Of a DNA stretch of 64,000 nucleotides, positions 1-9,580 are shown piece after piece. The first letter of the stretch is position 1. Each line of letters starts with the position of its first letter. The stretch spans positions 1,674,001-1,738,000 of the forward strand of contig KQ964246.1 of NCBI GenBank assembly GCA_001566295.1. Reading direction: 5' to 3'. The stretch comes from Microdochium bolleyi. Lineage: Eukaryota; Ascomycota; Sordariomycetes; Xylariales; Microdochiaceae. The position numbers were made by a program, and so were the translations under genes. The notes under the pieces are model-generated. The model was not told the origin of the DNA and did no database searches. It was given only the letters and a program-made list of their open reading frames with translations.

Positions 1-376
1 ATAGCTCGGGAAGCGATTCTGGAAACGAATACGAACGTGGGGCGAGAGTCGCATGGCATCGATGGGCAATGTAATTTCTCCCTTTTCCCAGCTGGGAGTA
101 GATTCAGTGTCGCCAACACAACCTTTCGACACCGGCTCCGTCTGCCGCATGCGACACTTCTTGTCATTCTAGAGGTTATAATCTGCTCCTTCCCCGCGAG
201 GATTTCTCTTCTTCTCGGCACCTCCGAATCGCTCGCCTCACCTTGGCAGCAGCACAGTTTCTCTGCCTCAAGGACGACCGCCCCTTTCGCGCCAGAGGCC
301 TCACCGCGACACGTGAACGACTTCGCCCCCCACGCACTCCGGTACTTCACACAGCTCACAGCACAAACACACAGTC
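1..376 (+). promoter_or_regulatory. Upstream region and 5' leader of the CYP51 gene
   Basis: This stretch precedes the CYP51 start codon and contains no convincing gene. The last 150 bases are rich in C and T, as is common just upstream of fungal start codons. I see no clear TATA box. The ATG at 377 has G at -3. The open frames crossing this stretch have no recognisable similarity and overlap the start of the real gene. Confidence 0.4.
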
Positions 377-2135
377 ATGGGTTTTGTCGAGGAGTTCCTG
401 GGCCCAGCGGCTGAAAAGTTCGCTGGGCTCAGCATCGGCGCTCAGGTTGGACTTGGCCTTGGCGGTGTGATCTTCTTTTCGGTCCTGTTCAATGTCCTCA
501 ACCAGATCCTGTTCAAGAACCCCAACGAGCCGCCGATGGTGTTCCACTGGTTCCCCCTCATTGGCAGTACCGTCACCTACGGTATAGATCCTCCACGTTG
601 GCTCGCGGCGCAGCGCGAGAAGGTGAGTACACACTCTGCCCCGGAAGGGCAGTGGCGAGCCTGTCCGGCGATTAGGGGCAAATGTACTAACGTGCAAATC
701 CTCCCTTGCAGTACGGCGACATCTTCACATTCGTTCTCCTCGGAAAGAAGACGACCGTCTACCTTGGCCCCGCCGGCAACGAGTTTATCCTGAACGGCAA
801 GATCAAGGACGTGAACGCCGAGGAAATCTACACCAATCTCACGACACCTGTGTTCGGCAAGGATGTTGTCTACGACTGCCCCAACTCCAAGCTTATGGAG
901 CAAAAGAAGGTCAGTCCTGCTCTGCGCCCATGGGTCATCTCAGCCACACCTTCAACCTCTGTATCATTTTCTAACTTGAATGCGTCCTACAGTTCATGAA
1001 GATCGCCCTCTCCACCACCGCTTTCCAGCGTTACGTCCCCATTATTGCCGCCGAGGTCGACGACTACTTCAAGCGATCTGCCGACTACAAGGGCAAGTCT
1101 GGCGTTGTCAACATCTCGAAGAGCATGGCCGAGCTCACCATCTTCACCGCCTCTCACACTCTGCAGGGCAGCGAAGTCCGCAACAAGTTTGACGAGAACA
1201 TTGCCCGCCTGTACCACGACCTCGACATGGGTTTCAGCCCGATCAACTTTGTTCTATACTGGGCTCCCCTGCCCTACAACACTCGACGTGATCATGCGCA
1301 GAGGACCGTCGCCAAGATCTACATGGATGTCATCAAGCAGCGTCGCGCGACTGGGAGCACCGAGACCGAGGACATGATGTGGCACCTGATGAACTCGACC
1401 TACAAGAACGGCCAGCCGGTGCCTGACCACGAGATCGCCCACATGCTTATTGCGCTTCTGATGGCTGGCCAGCACTCTTCTTCCTCCACTAGCTCCTGGA
1501 TCTGCCTCTGGCTCGCTGCACGCCCCGATATCACGGAGGCCCTCTACCGTGAACAGGTCGAAGTCCTCGGTGCTGACCTGCCGCCGTTGACCTACGAGAA
1601 CCTGCAGAAGCTCCCTCTCAACCAGGCCGTCCTGAAGGAGACACTGAGGCTGCACGCACCTATCCACTCGATCATGCGCGCTGTCAAGTCGCCCATGCCT
1701 GTTCCCGGTACCCCTTACGTCGTCCCTACCAGCCACACCCTTCTCGCTGCCGCTGGCATCTCCGCTTCCGACTCGAAGTTCTTCCCGGAGCCCGAGTTGT
1801 GGGAGCCCACACGCTGGAACAAGGACTCGCCCATCGCTCCGGCGTCTGCTATCACGGTCTCGACTGAGGACGAGGAGAAGATCGACTATGGTTACGGTCT
1901 TGTGAGCAAGGGTGCCAACTCTCCATACCTGCCCTTTGGTGCCGGTCGGCACAGGTGCATTGGCGAGCAGTTTGCTGGCGTGCAGCTGCAGACCATCACC
2001 GCCATGCTTGTCCGCAAGTTCAAGTTCAGCAACCCTGACGGCAGCACTGGCAAGGTCATTGGAACTGACTATCAGTCCCTCTTCTCGCGCCCTCTTGAGC
2101 CGGCCAACATCCGCTGGGAGCGTCGCGATGAGTAA
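377..2135 (+). CDS. cyp51B: Sterol 14-alpha-demethylase (CYP51B / Erg11)
   Basis: This ER-anchored cytochrome P450 removes the 14-alpha methyl group of eburicol/lanosterol in ergosterol synthesis. The model is three exons, 377-622, 712-909 and 993-2135, giving 528 aa, the usual length for filamentous-fungal CYP51. Both introns are in phase 0 with GTGAGT and GTCAGT donors and CTAAC branch sites. A hydrophobic N-terminal anchor spans about residues 20-45. The I-helix oxygen-binding segment reads AGQHSSSST, the K-helix ExxR is in ETLRLH, and the haem-cysteine signature is FGAGRHRCIG near the C-terminus. The substrate-channel tyrosine of VVYDCPNS is present at residue 136, the ancestral residue at a position known to vary in azole-tolerant isolates. 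The class is certain. The B paralogue assignment is an inference from overall resemblance and intron layout. Confidence 0.96.
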
Positions 2136-2795
2136 AGAGGGCTTGAGGCACAGTCCGGGCTGGAACGAGAAAACGACAATAATTAGAGTGAAGAGTAATT
2201 TTCGTGTTACATATGTAGGGCTCCTCGTAGACGCGCGGTGACGAGGTTGGAAATTATAGACAAGGCAGTATGGGCCGTGTGCCGCCTGCGGTAACTTGTC
2301 GTCTATCGATGGCGGGTGCTTAACAATACATACACACAATAATAGTATAATGAAGTAAGACGGAGTTGGTACAATCTTGCTCATGCCAGTACGTAACTGC
2401 GCATTGGTGAACTTCGCGAGAGGATCTTCGTGGCTGTTCCCAGCGCGCCTTGGGGCGCGCAAACCTTGAGATCCGGGTGAATGACGCAAGCATGCATCCT
2501 TGCGCCGCTCTAGTGCGACCGCTTGTCTTTGGACATCAACGAGCTGAATGAGCAGTTTCTACGCTCCGCAAACCTCACGACCTAACATCTACCTAGTTTG
2601 CTTCTTGCAAGGACAGGGACTCGGTCTCCAGAAATTCTTTGGCCATTGCTGTTGCGCGACGCTACTCCTTGGAGCTGAGAGGGTTTTCAGATCCTCACCG
2701 ACCAAGATACGCAGCACCAATCCTTCTCCCCACCCTCGGGCAACAACTAAAGTGCAGCAGCGCCGCAAGACACGTGCAGGGATAATCTCTAGAGC
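2136..2795. other. Intergenic between CYP51 and the DUF3074 gene
   Basis: This 660 bp holds the presumed 3' UTR of CYP51 (A/T-rich around 2320-2355) and the promoter of the next gene. I see no gene or clear regulatory motif. Confidence 0.4.
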
Positions 2796-4265
2796 ATGAC
2801 GGACAATCTATCGAGGTTCCCGACCTCGAAGGGCTGGGAGGACATCGCGACGCAGACGCGCGGCGACCGCGCAAACGGCGGAGCTGCCGGCGCCAACCAT
2901 GACAACATCAAGACGGGAGCCTCGGGCGCAGCACAGAGCAGCAGCGTCAGCAGCAGCGACAGCGACAGCATCCTGGGCCCGCTGGTGCGCCTCTGGGGCA
3001 TCGGGAGGGCGGAGCTGCCCCAGGAAACGGCGACCGCGGACGAGCTGCGCCCGTTCCTGGCGGCGGTGCTCGCCGAGGCCGCGCCGTTCATCGACTCGGC
3101 GACGCCGCAGTCCTCGCTGTCCCTGCCGAGCACGGCGTGGAAGCAGGCCAGCGGGGCGAAGAGGAGCCGCGAGTCGGCGGCGCCCGTGGCACGGTCGAGC
3201 CGCATAGTGGCTGGGCGGGTGCTGGACCGCCTGGTCGGGGAGAAGTGGAAGGATGTTGCTGTCGGCGGTGGCGCGGTGCGGGATTGGCTGGGCTCGCCAC
3301 TAGCGGGCGAGCATGGTGGTGGTGGTGATGGGGATGGGGATGTCAGCCCGGGGAACGTGAGCGTGAGGGAGACTCCACAGACAGCACCGTCGCCGAGGGC
3401 CGTCCGCGCGCGGCGGGAGCGGCACCGGCGCGGGAGCTCCGAGTCGTGGTTCTGCCGGAGGAGCGTGCACGAGGACGCCGCCCGCCGGGGCACGGCGTCG
3501 TGGGACGAGTTCGACCGGTACCACCGCCGCGAGCACGCACAGGCCGAGAAGGAGCTCTCGCCCGACGTGGTTGCTGTGCACGAGGCTGTGCGGTGGGCAG
3601 GGTGCGAGGGGGTGGAGATTCACCTCCCGAGCAGTGGCGACGGTGGTGGCGACGGAGAGGCATGGCAAGATTTCAGCCTGAGCATGCAGGAGATGAGGCA
3701 CAAGGTCGGGCGGCCGGTGCTGCGGGACCGGACGTTTCCCGTGCTGCAGATGACTTGCAGGAGAGTCATCGCTTCTGGGACGAAAGATGGTCCAGGCACG
3801 AGAGATCACGATACCACGCCGGCAGCGGCAGGGCCTGATGGGGAGACACCAGAGCCGCCTGCAGATACAGAGGTGGCCGTCGAGTCAACAGGAGGAGATG
3901 ACATATCACAAGCGGCAGATGACGCAGCAGCAGCCGCCGCCGCCGCCGACACAAAGACGCCAGACGTGGGAAACAATACTGGCCAGGAGTTCCTGGTTGT
4001 AAGCATCCCCGTGCCGGATTTTGGCGAGGACAAGAGGAGCAAGCTGGCCAGCGAGGCCAACGCGCAGGTGGCAGTCTACGTGAGCGTCGAGAGGGTCCGC
4101 AAGATGGCAAGCAACGGCCAGATCGAATGGGTCATGGCGACGGCAAGCGACGCGGGAGGTGTCCTGCCCATGTGGGTGCAGACGGCGGCGGTGCCGACCA
4201 AGCTGTGGAAGGATGTCCCAATGCTCTTCAGCTGGCTGGTCAAACGTCGCAGTGAAGGTGCTTAG
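2796..4265 (+). CDS. DUF3074 (START-like) domain protein
   Basis: This is a single-exon gene of 489 aa; the ATG has A at -3. The C-terminal half matches the fungal DUF3074 family, a predicted START-like lipid-binding fold. Visible family landmarks are SWDEFDRYHRREHAQAEKE (about residues 230-248), FSLSMQEMRHKVGRPVLRDR (about 293-312), FLVVSIPVPDFG (about 397) and IEWVMATASDAGGVLPMWVQ near the C-terminus. The region around residues 180-225 is Gly/Asp-rich then Arg-rich, and about 330-390 is an Ala/Asp/Thr-rich insert inside the domain, both probably disordered. Family members are commonly 300-500 aa. The molecular role is not established; lipid binding is an inference from the predicted fold. 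Family call is firm, function is not. Confidence 0.85.
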   Translation: MTDNLSRFPTSKGWEDIATQTRGDRANGGAAGANHDNIKTGASGAAQSSSVSSSDSDSILGPLVRLWGIGRAELPQETATADELRPFLAAVLAEAAPFIDSATPQSSLSLPSTAWKQASGAKRSRESAAPVARSSRIVAGRVLDRLVGEKWKDVAVGGGAVRDWLGSPLAGEHGGGGDGDGDVSPGNVSVRETPQTAPSPRAVRARRERHRRGSSESWFCRRSVHEDAARRGTASWDEFDRYHRREHAQAEKELSPDVVAVHEAVRWAGCEGVEIHLPSSGDGGGDGEAWQDFSLSMQEMRHKVGRPVLRDRTFPVLQMTCRRVIASGTKDGPGTRDHDTTPAAAGPDGETPEPPADTEVAVESTGGDDISQAADDAAAAAAAADTKTPDVGNNTGQEFLVVSIPVPDFGEDKRSKLASEANAQVAVYVSVERVRKMASNGQIEWVMATASDAGGVLPMWVQTAAVPTKLWKDVPMLFSWLVKRRSEGA

Positions 4266-4816
4266 TTAATGTATCCAGGGGCCAGAATCGACATTGCGAG
4301 ATGCATGTTCACTACCAAGAGTGTGACGGGTAGGTACTCGTAGGATGGGCATCTTCGTTTGGCATGATTACCAAGGTATCTATGCTGCGGTGATCGGAGC
4401 TCTGAAGAGTCATACGCGTGCAGCTGTCTCATCCCGTTCCATTGGTTGAGAGACGGCTCGACAAGGCTCAAGTCAGGCGTTGCAATCATCATCTCACAGA
4501 CGGCATACGAGTCCTATGCAGTACATGATGATAAGCGTAATGTTGACGCACAGAATATGATGTGACTCTTGTCGTCTGCAGACCGTCATGCGAGGATGTG
4601 TTGCAACACGACTTATCGATAGCGAGGGTGAGTTGCGGGCCCCGATCAACGCGGAAAGAGTTGGAGGCAAGGTGACTCAAGCAGCGTCACCTCGCTCTGC
4701 CCTCCAGCAACTGTCACCTCCAGCATTGTTGTCTAGACGTGCGGAGATAAATGTCGATGGGGCCCTGATAGTACCGTACCACCACCTGCACGTCCTCTCG
4801 CCCCGAGCTTCTCCCT
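4266..4816 (+). promoter_or_regulatory. Valyl-tRNA synthetase promoter with three CPC1/GCN4-type sites
   Basis: The 551 bp between the DUF3074 gene and the synthetase contains TGACTC on the minus strand at 4407-4412, TGACTC at 4563-4568 and the full palindromic core TGACTCA at 4673-4679. This hexamer is the core site of Gcn4/CPC1, which induces amino-acid synthesis and aminoacyl-tRNA synthetase genes during amino-acid starvation. Chance expectation for the hexamer on either strand is roughly 0.3 in this length, so three is more than expected. Binding itself is an inference. Confidence 0.55.
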
Positions 4817-7800
4817 ATGCGTACCACGTCTCGACAACTACTCCAGCTCTGCCCACGCCACCATTTTGCCTCCCACAACATCGTCAAGTTGTCGTCCAGG
4901 ATCCCGCTCCGAGCCATCTGGGTGCGCAGGCCGCAGTACAGCCCCCGCATATACCTATCACGGGCCACAATGGCGACAAACAGTGCCCGCGGCAACATCA
5001 GTACGTGCCAGTCCCCGTCCCCGTCCCCGTGTCGAGCTCGACCTTGCATGCACCTCTGCTCCGTCCGTCCCTTGCGGCACCGGGCCAGGGTCCCCACATC
5101 GCCGAAGGACCCTCCCCTCCCCCGCCACGACTCACCCCTCCACCGGCCAAAATCTTGCGTCGTGTGCCTCGCTCAGCCCTCGCGAACGATAATTGACCCT
5201 TCGTCATCTCTACAGTTGCCGCCGACGACGGCAAAGACAAGTCCGGCGAGACCCCGATCCCTCCCCTCTCGAGCGACCTCAAGCAGGCCGTCGCGTCAAA
5301 TTCTGCCAACAGCACCGCTGGTCTCCACGCCTCAGGCCAATCCGCCGACATGGAGCAGGCTGCCGAGGCCAAGGCCGAGCCCAAGGTCAAGACCGAGAAG
5401 GAGCTCGAGCGCGAGCGCAAAAAAGCCGAGAAGAACGCAAAGTTCCAACAGAAGAAAGCCCAGGCTGCCCAGGCCGCCCCTGCCGCCGCCGCCGCCGCGC
5501 CCAAAGAGAAGAAGGTCAAGCCGGCAAAGCCTGTGGAGGAGCCTCTGCCCCCGTACGTCGAGGACACGCCCTCTGGAGAGAAGAAGCGCCTGCGCTCGCT
5601 CGATGACCCGCAGCTCAAGGCCTACAACCCCGTCGCCGTCGAGTCGGCATGGTACGACTGGTGGGAGAAGTCGGGCTTCTTCGAGCCCAAGTTCAAGGAG
5701 GACGGCAGCGTCAAGGATGAGGGCTCTTTCGTTGTTGTGATTCCGCCTCCCAACGTCACCGGCTCTCTGCACATGGGCCACGCTCTGGGCAACTCTCTGC
5801 AGGACATCATGACTCGGTGGGCTCGCATGCACGGAAAGACCACCCTCTGGCTGCCCGGTTGCGACCACGCCGGTATCGCCACACAGAGTGTTGTCGAGAA
5901 TATGCTGATGAGGAAAGAGGGCAAGACCCGCCACGATCTCGGGCGCACCAAGTTCATCGAGACCGTCTGGGACTGGAAGGCCGAGTACCACACGCGTATC
6001 AACAACGCCCAGCGGAAGATGGGTGGCTCCACAGACTGGACGAGAGAGGCGTTTACGATGGACAAGAATTTGTCGGCTGCCGTCACCGAAACCTTCGTCT
6101 CTCTGCACGAGGAGGGTATCATCTACCGAGCCAACCGCCTCGTCAACTGGTGCACGCAGCTCAACACGGCCCTCTCCAACCTCGAAGTTGTCAACAAGGA
6201 ACTTGCCGGGCGGACACTGCTGGATGTCCCAGGCTACGAGCGCAAGGTCGAGTTCGGCATCATTGTCCACTTCAAGTACCAGATCGAGGGCTCGGACGAG
6301 ACCATTGAAGTCGCCACGACCCGGCCCGAGACCATGCTGGGCGATACCGGTATTGCTGTCCACCCGCAAGACGAGCGCTACAAGCATCTTGTCGGCAAGA
6401 ACGCCGTCCATCCCTTCATTGAGGGCCGCCTGATGCCAATCGTGGCCGACGACTACGTCGACAAGGAATTCGGTACTGGTGCTGTCAAGATCACCCCTGC
6501 GCATGACCCCAACGATTTCGCGCTCGGTCAGAGACACAAGCTCGAGTTTATCAATATCCTCACGGATGATGGTCTGATGAACGGAAACGCAGGCGCTTAC
6601 AAGGGCCAGAAGCGCTTCGATGTGCGCTACACTATCCAGGAGGATTTGAAAAAAGCTGGTCTGTACGTTGACAAGAAGGATAACCCCATGAAGGTTCCCA
6701 TGTGCGAGCGGTCCAAGGATGTCATCGAGCCTATCTTGAAGCCCCAGTGGTGGATGAAGATGAAGGACCTCGCCAAGCCAGCCCTTGATGTTGTGAAGGA
6801 GGGCCGCGTCAAGATCCAGCCCGAGACGGCCAGGAACAGCTACTACCGGTGGATGGAGGATGTCAACGACTGGTGCCTGTCGAGACAGCTCTGGTGGGGG
6901 CACCAGTGCCCTGTCTACTTCGCGACCGTTGAGGGCGAGGAGGCCGACAGGTCAGACGACAAGCGCTGGTTCTCGGGCCGCACCGAGGAGGAAGCCCATG
7001 CCAAGGCTGAGAAGGCTCTGGCCGGCAAGAAGTTCACTCTTCAGCGCGACGAGGATGTGCTCGACACCTGGTTCTCCTCCGGACTCTGGCCATTCTCGAC
7101 TCTCGGCTGGCCCAACAAGACCCACGACCTGCAGACTCTCTACCCCACGTCGGTCCTCGAGACTGGCTGGGACATTCTGTTCTTCTGGGTCGCGCGTATG
7201 ATTATGCTTGGGCTGAAGATGGTTGGTGACATCCCCTTCAAGGAGGTCTACTGCCATTCACTTATTCGTGACTCGGAAGGCCGCAAGATGAGCAAGTCTC
7301 TGGGCAACGTCATTGACCCTCTGGATGTCATCTACGGCATCGAGCTCGAGACGCTCCATGGCAAGCTGACACAGGGTAACTTGCACCCCAATGAGGTCGA
7401 GAAGGCCAAGAAGTACCAGAAGTCTGCATTCCCAGAGGGCATCCCCGAATGTGGTGCGGACGCTCTGCGTTTCTGCCTGGCCAATTACACCACTGGCGGA
7501 GGTGACATCAACTTCGACATCAAGGTCATGCACGGCTACAGGAAGTTCTGTAACAAGATCTACCAGGCCACCAAGTACGTCCTTGGCAAGCTCGACAAGG
7601 ACTATGTCCCCCAGAAGACGGGCAAGCTCACTGGCAAGGAGTCACTTGCTGAGAAGTGGATCCTGCACAAGATGAACCAGGCCATTAAGGAGGTCAACGA
7701 GGCCATCCCCGAGCGCGAGTTCATGAAGTCTACCAACATCATCTACGCCTACTGGTACAACCAGCTTTGCGATGTCTACATCGAGAACTCCAAGGCCCTG

Positions 7801-8567
7801 ATTCAGGACGGCCCCAAGGACCAGCAGCAGTCTGCCATCGATACTCTCTACACCACGCTTGAGAACGCCCTGCTGATCATCCACCCCTTCATGCCCTTCC
7901 TGACCGAGGAGCTGTGGCAGCGCCTGCCCAGACGGCCTGATGACAAGACACCGTCTATTATGCTCGCCAAGTATCCCACGTATGATCCCGAGCTCGACAA
8001 CCCGGATGCTGAGGCCGCCTACGAGCTCGTCATGGGCTGCTCCAAGGGCATCCGCTCCCTGATGGCCGAGTACACCCTCAAGGACGAGGCCAAGGGTGAG
8101 TGTTCCTTTTCATTCGGTCGAGCATATTACGTTGATCCCAGCTAACCTGAGCCTTCACAGTCTACGTCCAAGCCTACGACGAGTCTGGCCACAAGACCAT
8201 CACGGAGCAGGTGCAGTCCATCAAGTCGCTCAGCGGCAAGGGCGTCACCGGCATCGAGACCCTGTCGGCCTCGGAATCACGCCCCGCGGGCTGCGTCGCT
8301 TTCCCCGTCTCCGCGTCTGCGGCCGTGTACCTGTACGTCAAGGGCCGCGTCGACATGGACAGCGAGATCGCCAAGGCGAACAAGAAGCTGGACAAGACGC
8401 GCGCCGCCATCGCCAAGCAGCAGAAGCTCCTCTCGGATCCTGGCTACCAGCAGAAGGTCGCAGAGTCCCTGCAGGAGGCGGACCGCAAGAAGCTCGCCGA
8501 CTACGAGTCTGAGGCCAAGGGCTTCGAGGCGACGATCAAGCAGTTCGAGACGCTGAAGCTGGAGTAG
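4817..8567 (+). CDS. Valyl-tRNA synthetase, dual mitochondrial/cytosolic
   Basis: This class I enzyme charges tRNA-Val with valine. Exons 4817-5000, 5216-8095 and 8161-8567 give 1156 aa; both joins keep frame and the second intron has a CTAAC branch site. The HIGH motif is HMGH at residue 247, inside PPNVTGSLHMGHAL, and the KMSKS motif is at residue 752. Between them lies the editing domain with TTRPETMLGDT. The C-terminus is a tRNA-binding coiled coil (QEADRKKLADYE region). Residues 1-51 contain many Arg and no Asp or Glu, as expected of a mitochondrial presequence. A second in-frame ATG at 4970 (residue 52) has a stronger context (ACAATGG) than the first (CCTATGC) and would give a cytosolic form of 1105 aa. 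Yeast VAS1 and Neurospora cyt-20 are known to make both forms from one gene. An Ala/Lys/Glu-rich appendix (about 107-175) precedes the catalytic core. Confidence 0.96.
4970..4972 (+). other. Internal start codon for the cytosolic valyl-tRNA synthetase
   Basis: The ATG lies in frame in exon 1, 153 nt after the first ATG. It has A at -3 and G at +4, whereas the first ATG has C at -3 and C at +4. Leaky scanning past the first start would yield the cytosolic enzyme, while initiation at 4817 adds a basic presequence. Confidence 0.7.
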
Positions 8568-8852
8568 ACTGAAGGCGTGCGATGGGAAAAACAAAGGAAG
8601 TAGGAAAAATCCGGAATGAAGACTATTGGAATATCCCTATGGGAGTAGATACCATGTACGTAGAATGAAGGAGAAGAAAGAGAACGAGAATGAGAAAAAG
8701 AACACATTTGCAGCACGTCTTCCCATGTCTTCCCATGTCTTCCCATGTCTTCTCTGCCGGTGCACATGTGGCCCGTCACCTCTCTGATCTCTCTGATGTG
8801 GCCCGTGAGATGCATAGCGCTCGAGTGCTTCTCCGCGCTGGTGCTTGTGCAG

Positions 8853-8915
<63 letters not shown>

Positions 8916-9580
8916 CACGCCGTAGCAACGTCGTCGTCGTCGTCGTCTGTCCTCTCGCCTCGCGCATGCACACGTCAATGGTCACGAGAACGGGCGGGCG
9001 CTGCTCACGTCGGCGCGGGTTGTGATTCTGTCTTTGTCTCTTATGTGCGCGGAACAACAAGAGACCGCCCCTCCCACCAGAATAAAAGGAACAGGCTGTT
9101 ACTCATTGCCAGTGGCAAGTGAGGAGTCTTTTTTTTCTTCCAGTTTACCTCATCCCGCCGCCGCCGCCGCCGCCGCCGCCGCTGGGTATCTGGCCGACGG
9201 AAATATGTGTACGTATATATCTCTGCGTGTGTATGTGTGCATGTAGAACGATACCATCTGCTCGGTCCATCATCACGAGGTGTCTGTCACATGGACCAGT
9301 GTTCAGTTTCACGTGGTAGATCTTTTGTCATATTTCAATCAGATTGTTGAACTTGTGAAACTGTGACTATTGATTCTGGGTATAAGAAAAAAGAATTATG
9401 AAGTCGCTTGTTTACAGTCTATTGTTTTCCCCAACTTTTTGTTCCCGAGGAAATCAAAAGGGCAGGTGGTGGCAGATATACAACGAAATGAGTACCTATC
9501 AATCAGGACACGGCTAGAGCTTGCGAGTCAAAAAGCAATTGTGAAGGACCAAATGAGCGCCGAGGAGGGAAGGAGGACCC
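8568..9580. other. Convergent intergenic, repeat-rich
   Basis: This 1 kb lies between the 3' ends of the valyl-tRNA synthetase and the ammonium permease. It holds several simple repeats: a 10-bp unit GTCTTCCCAT in about 3.6 copies (8717-8752), a near-duplicated ATGTGGCCCGT, the 61-nt poly-C tract, a GTC run (about 8929-8947) and a CCG run (about 9154-9181). The Gly- or Pro-homopolymer open frames across it are artefacts of these repeats. The right part (9300-9540) is A/T-rich and probably belongs to 3' UTR. I see no gene. Confidence 0.6.
8853..8913 (+). repeat. Poly-C homopolymer, 61 nt
   Basis: The sequence shows 61 uninterrupted cytosines (poly-G on the minus strand). It is flanked by GTGCTTGTGCAG and AACACGCCG. 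It lies in the 3' flanks of two converging genes. The true length may differ, because such tracts are copied and sequenced poorly. Confidence 0.95.

Noticed and set aside
8637..9060. Open frames on both strands with long Gly or Pro runs
   Set aside because: They are created by the poly-C tract and CCG run and have no other protein features.
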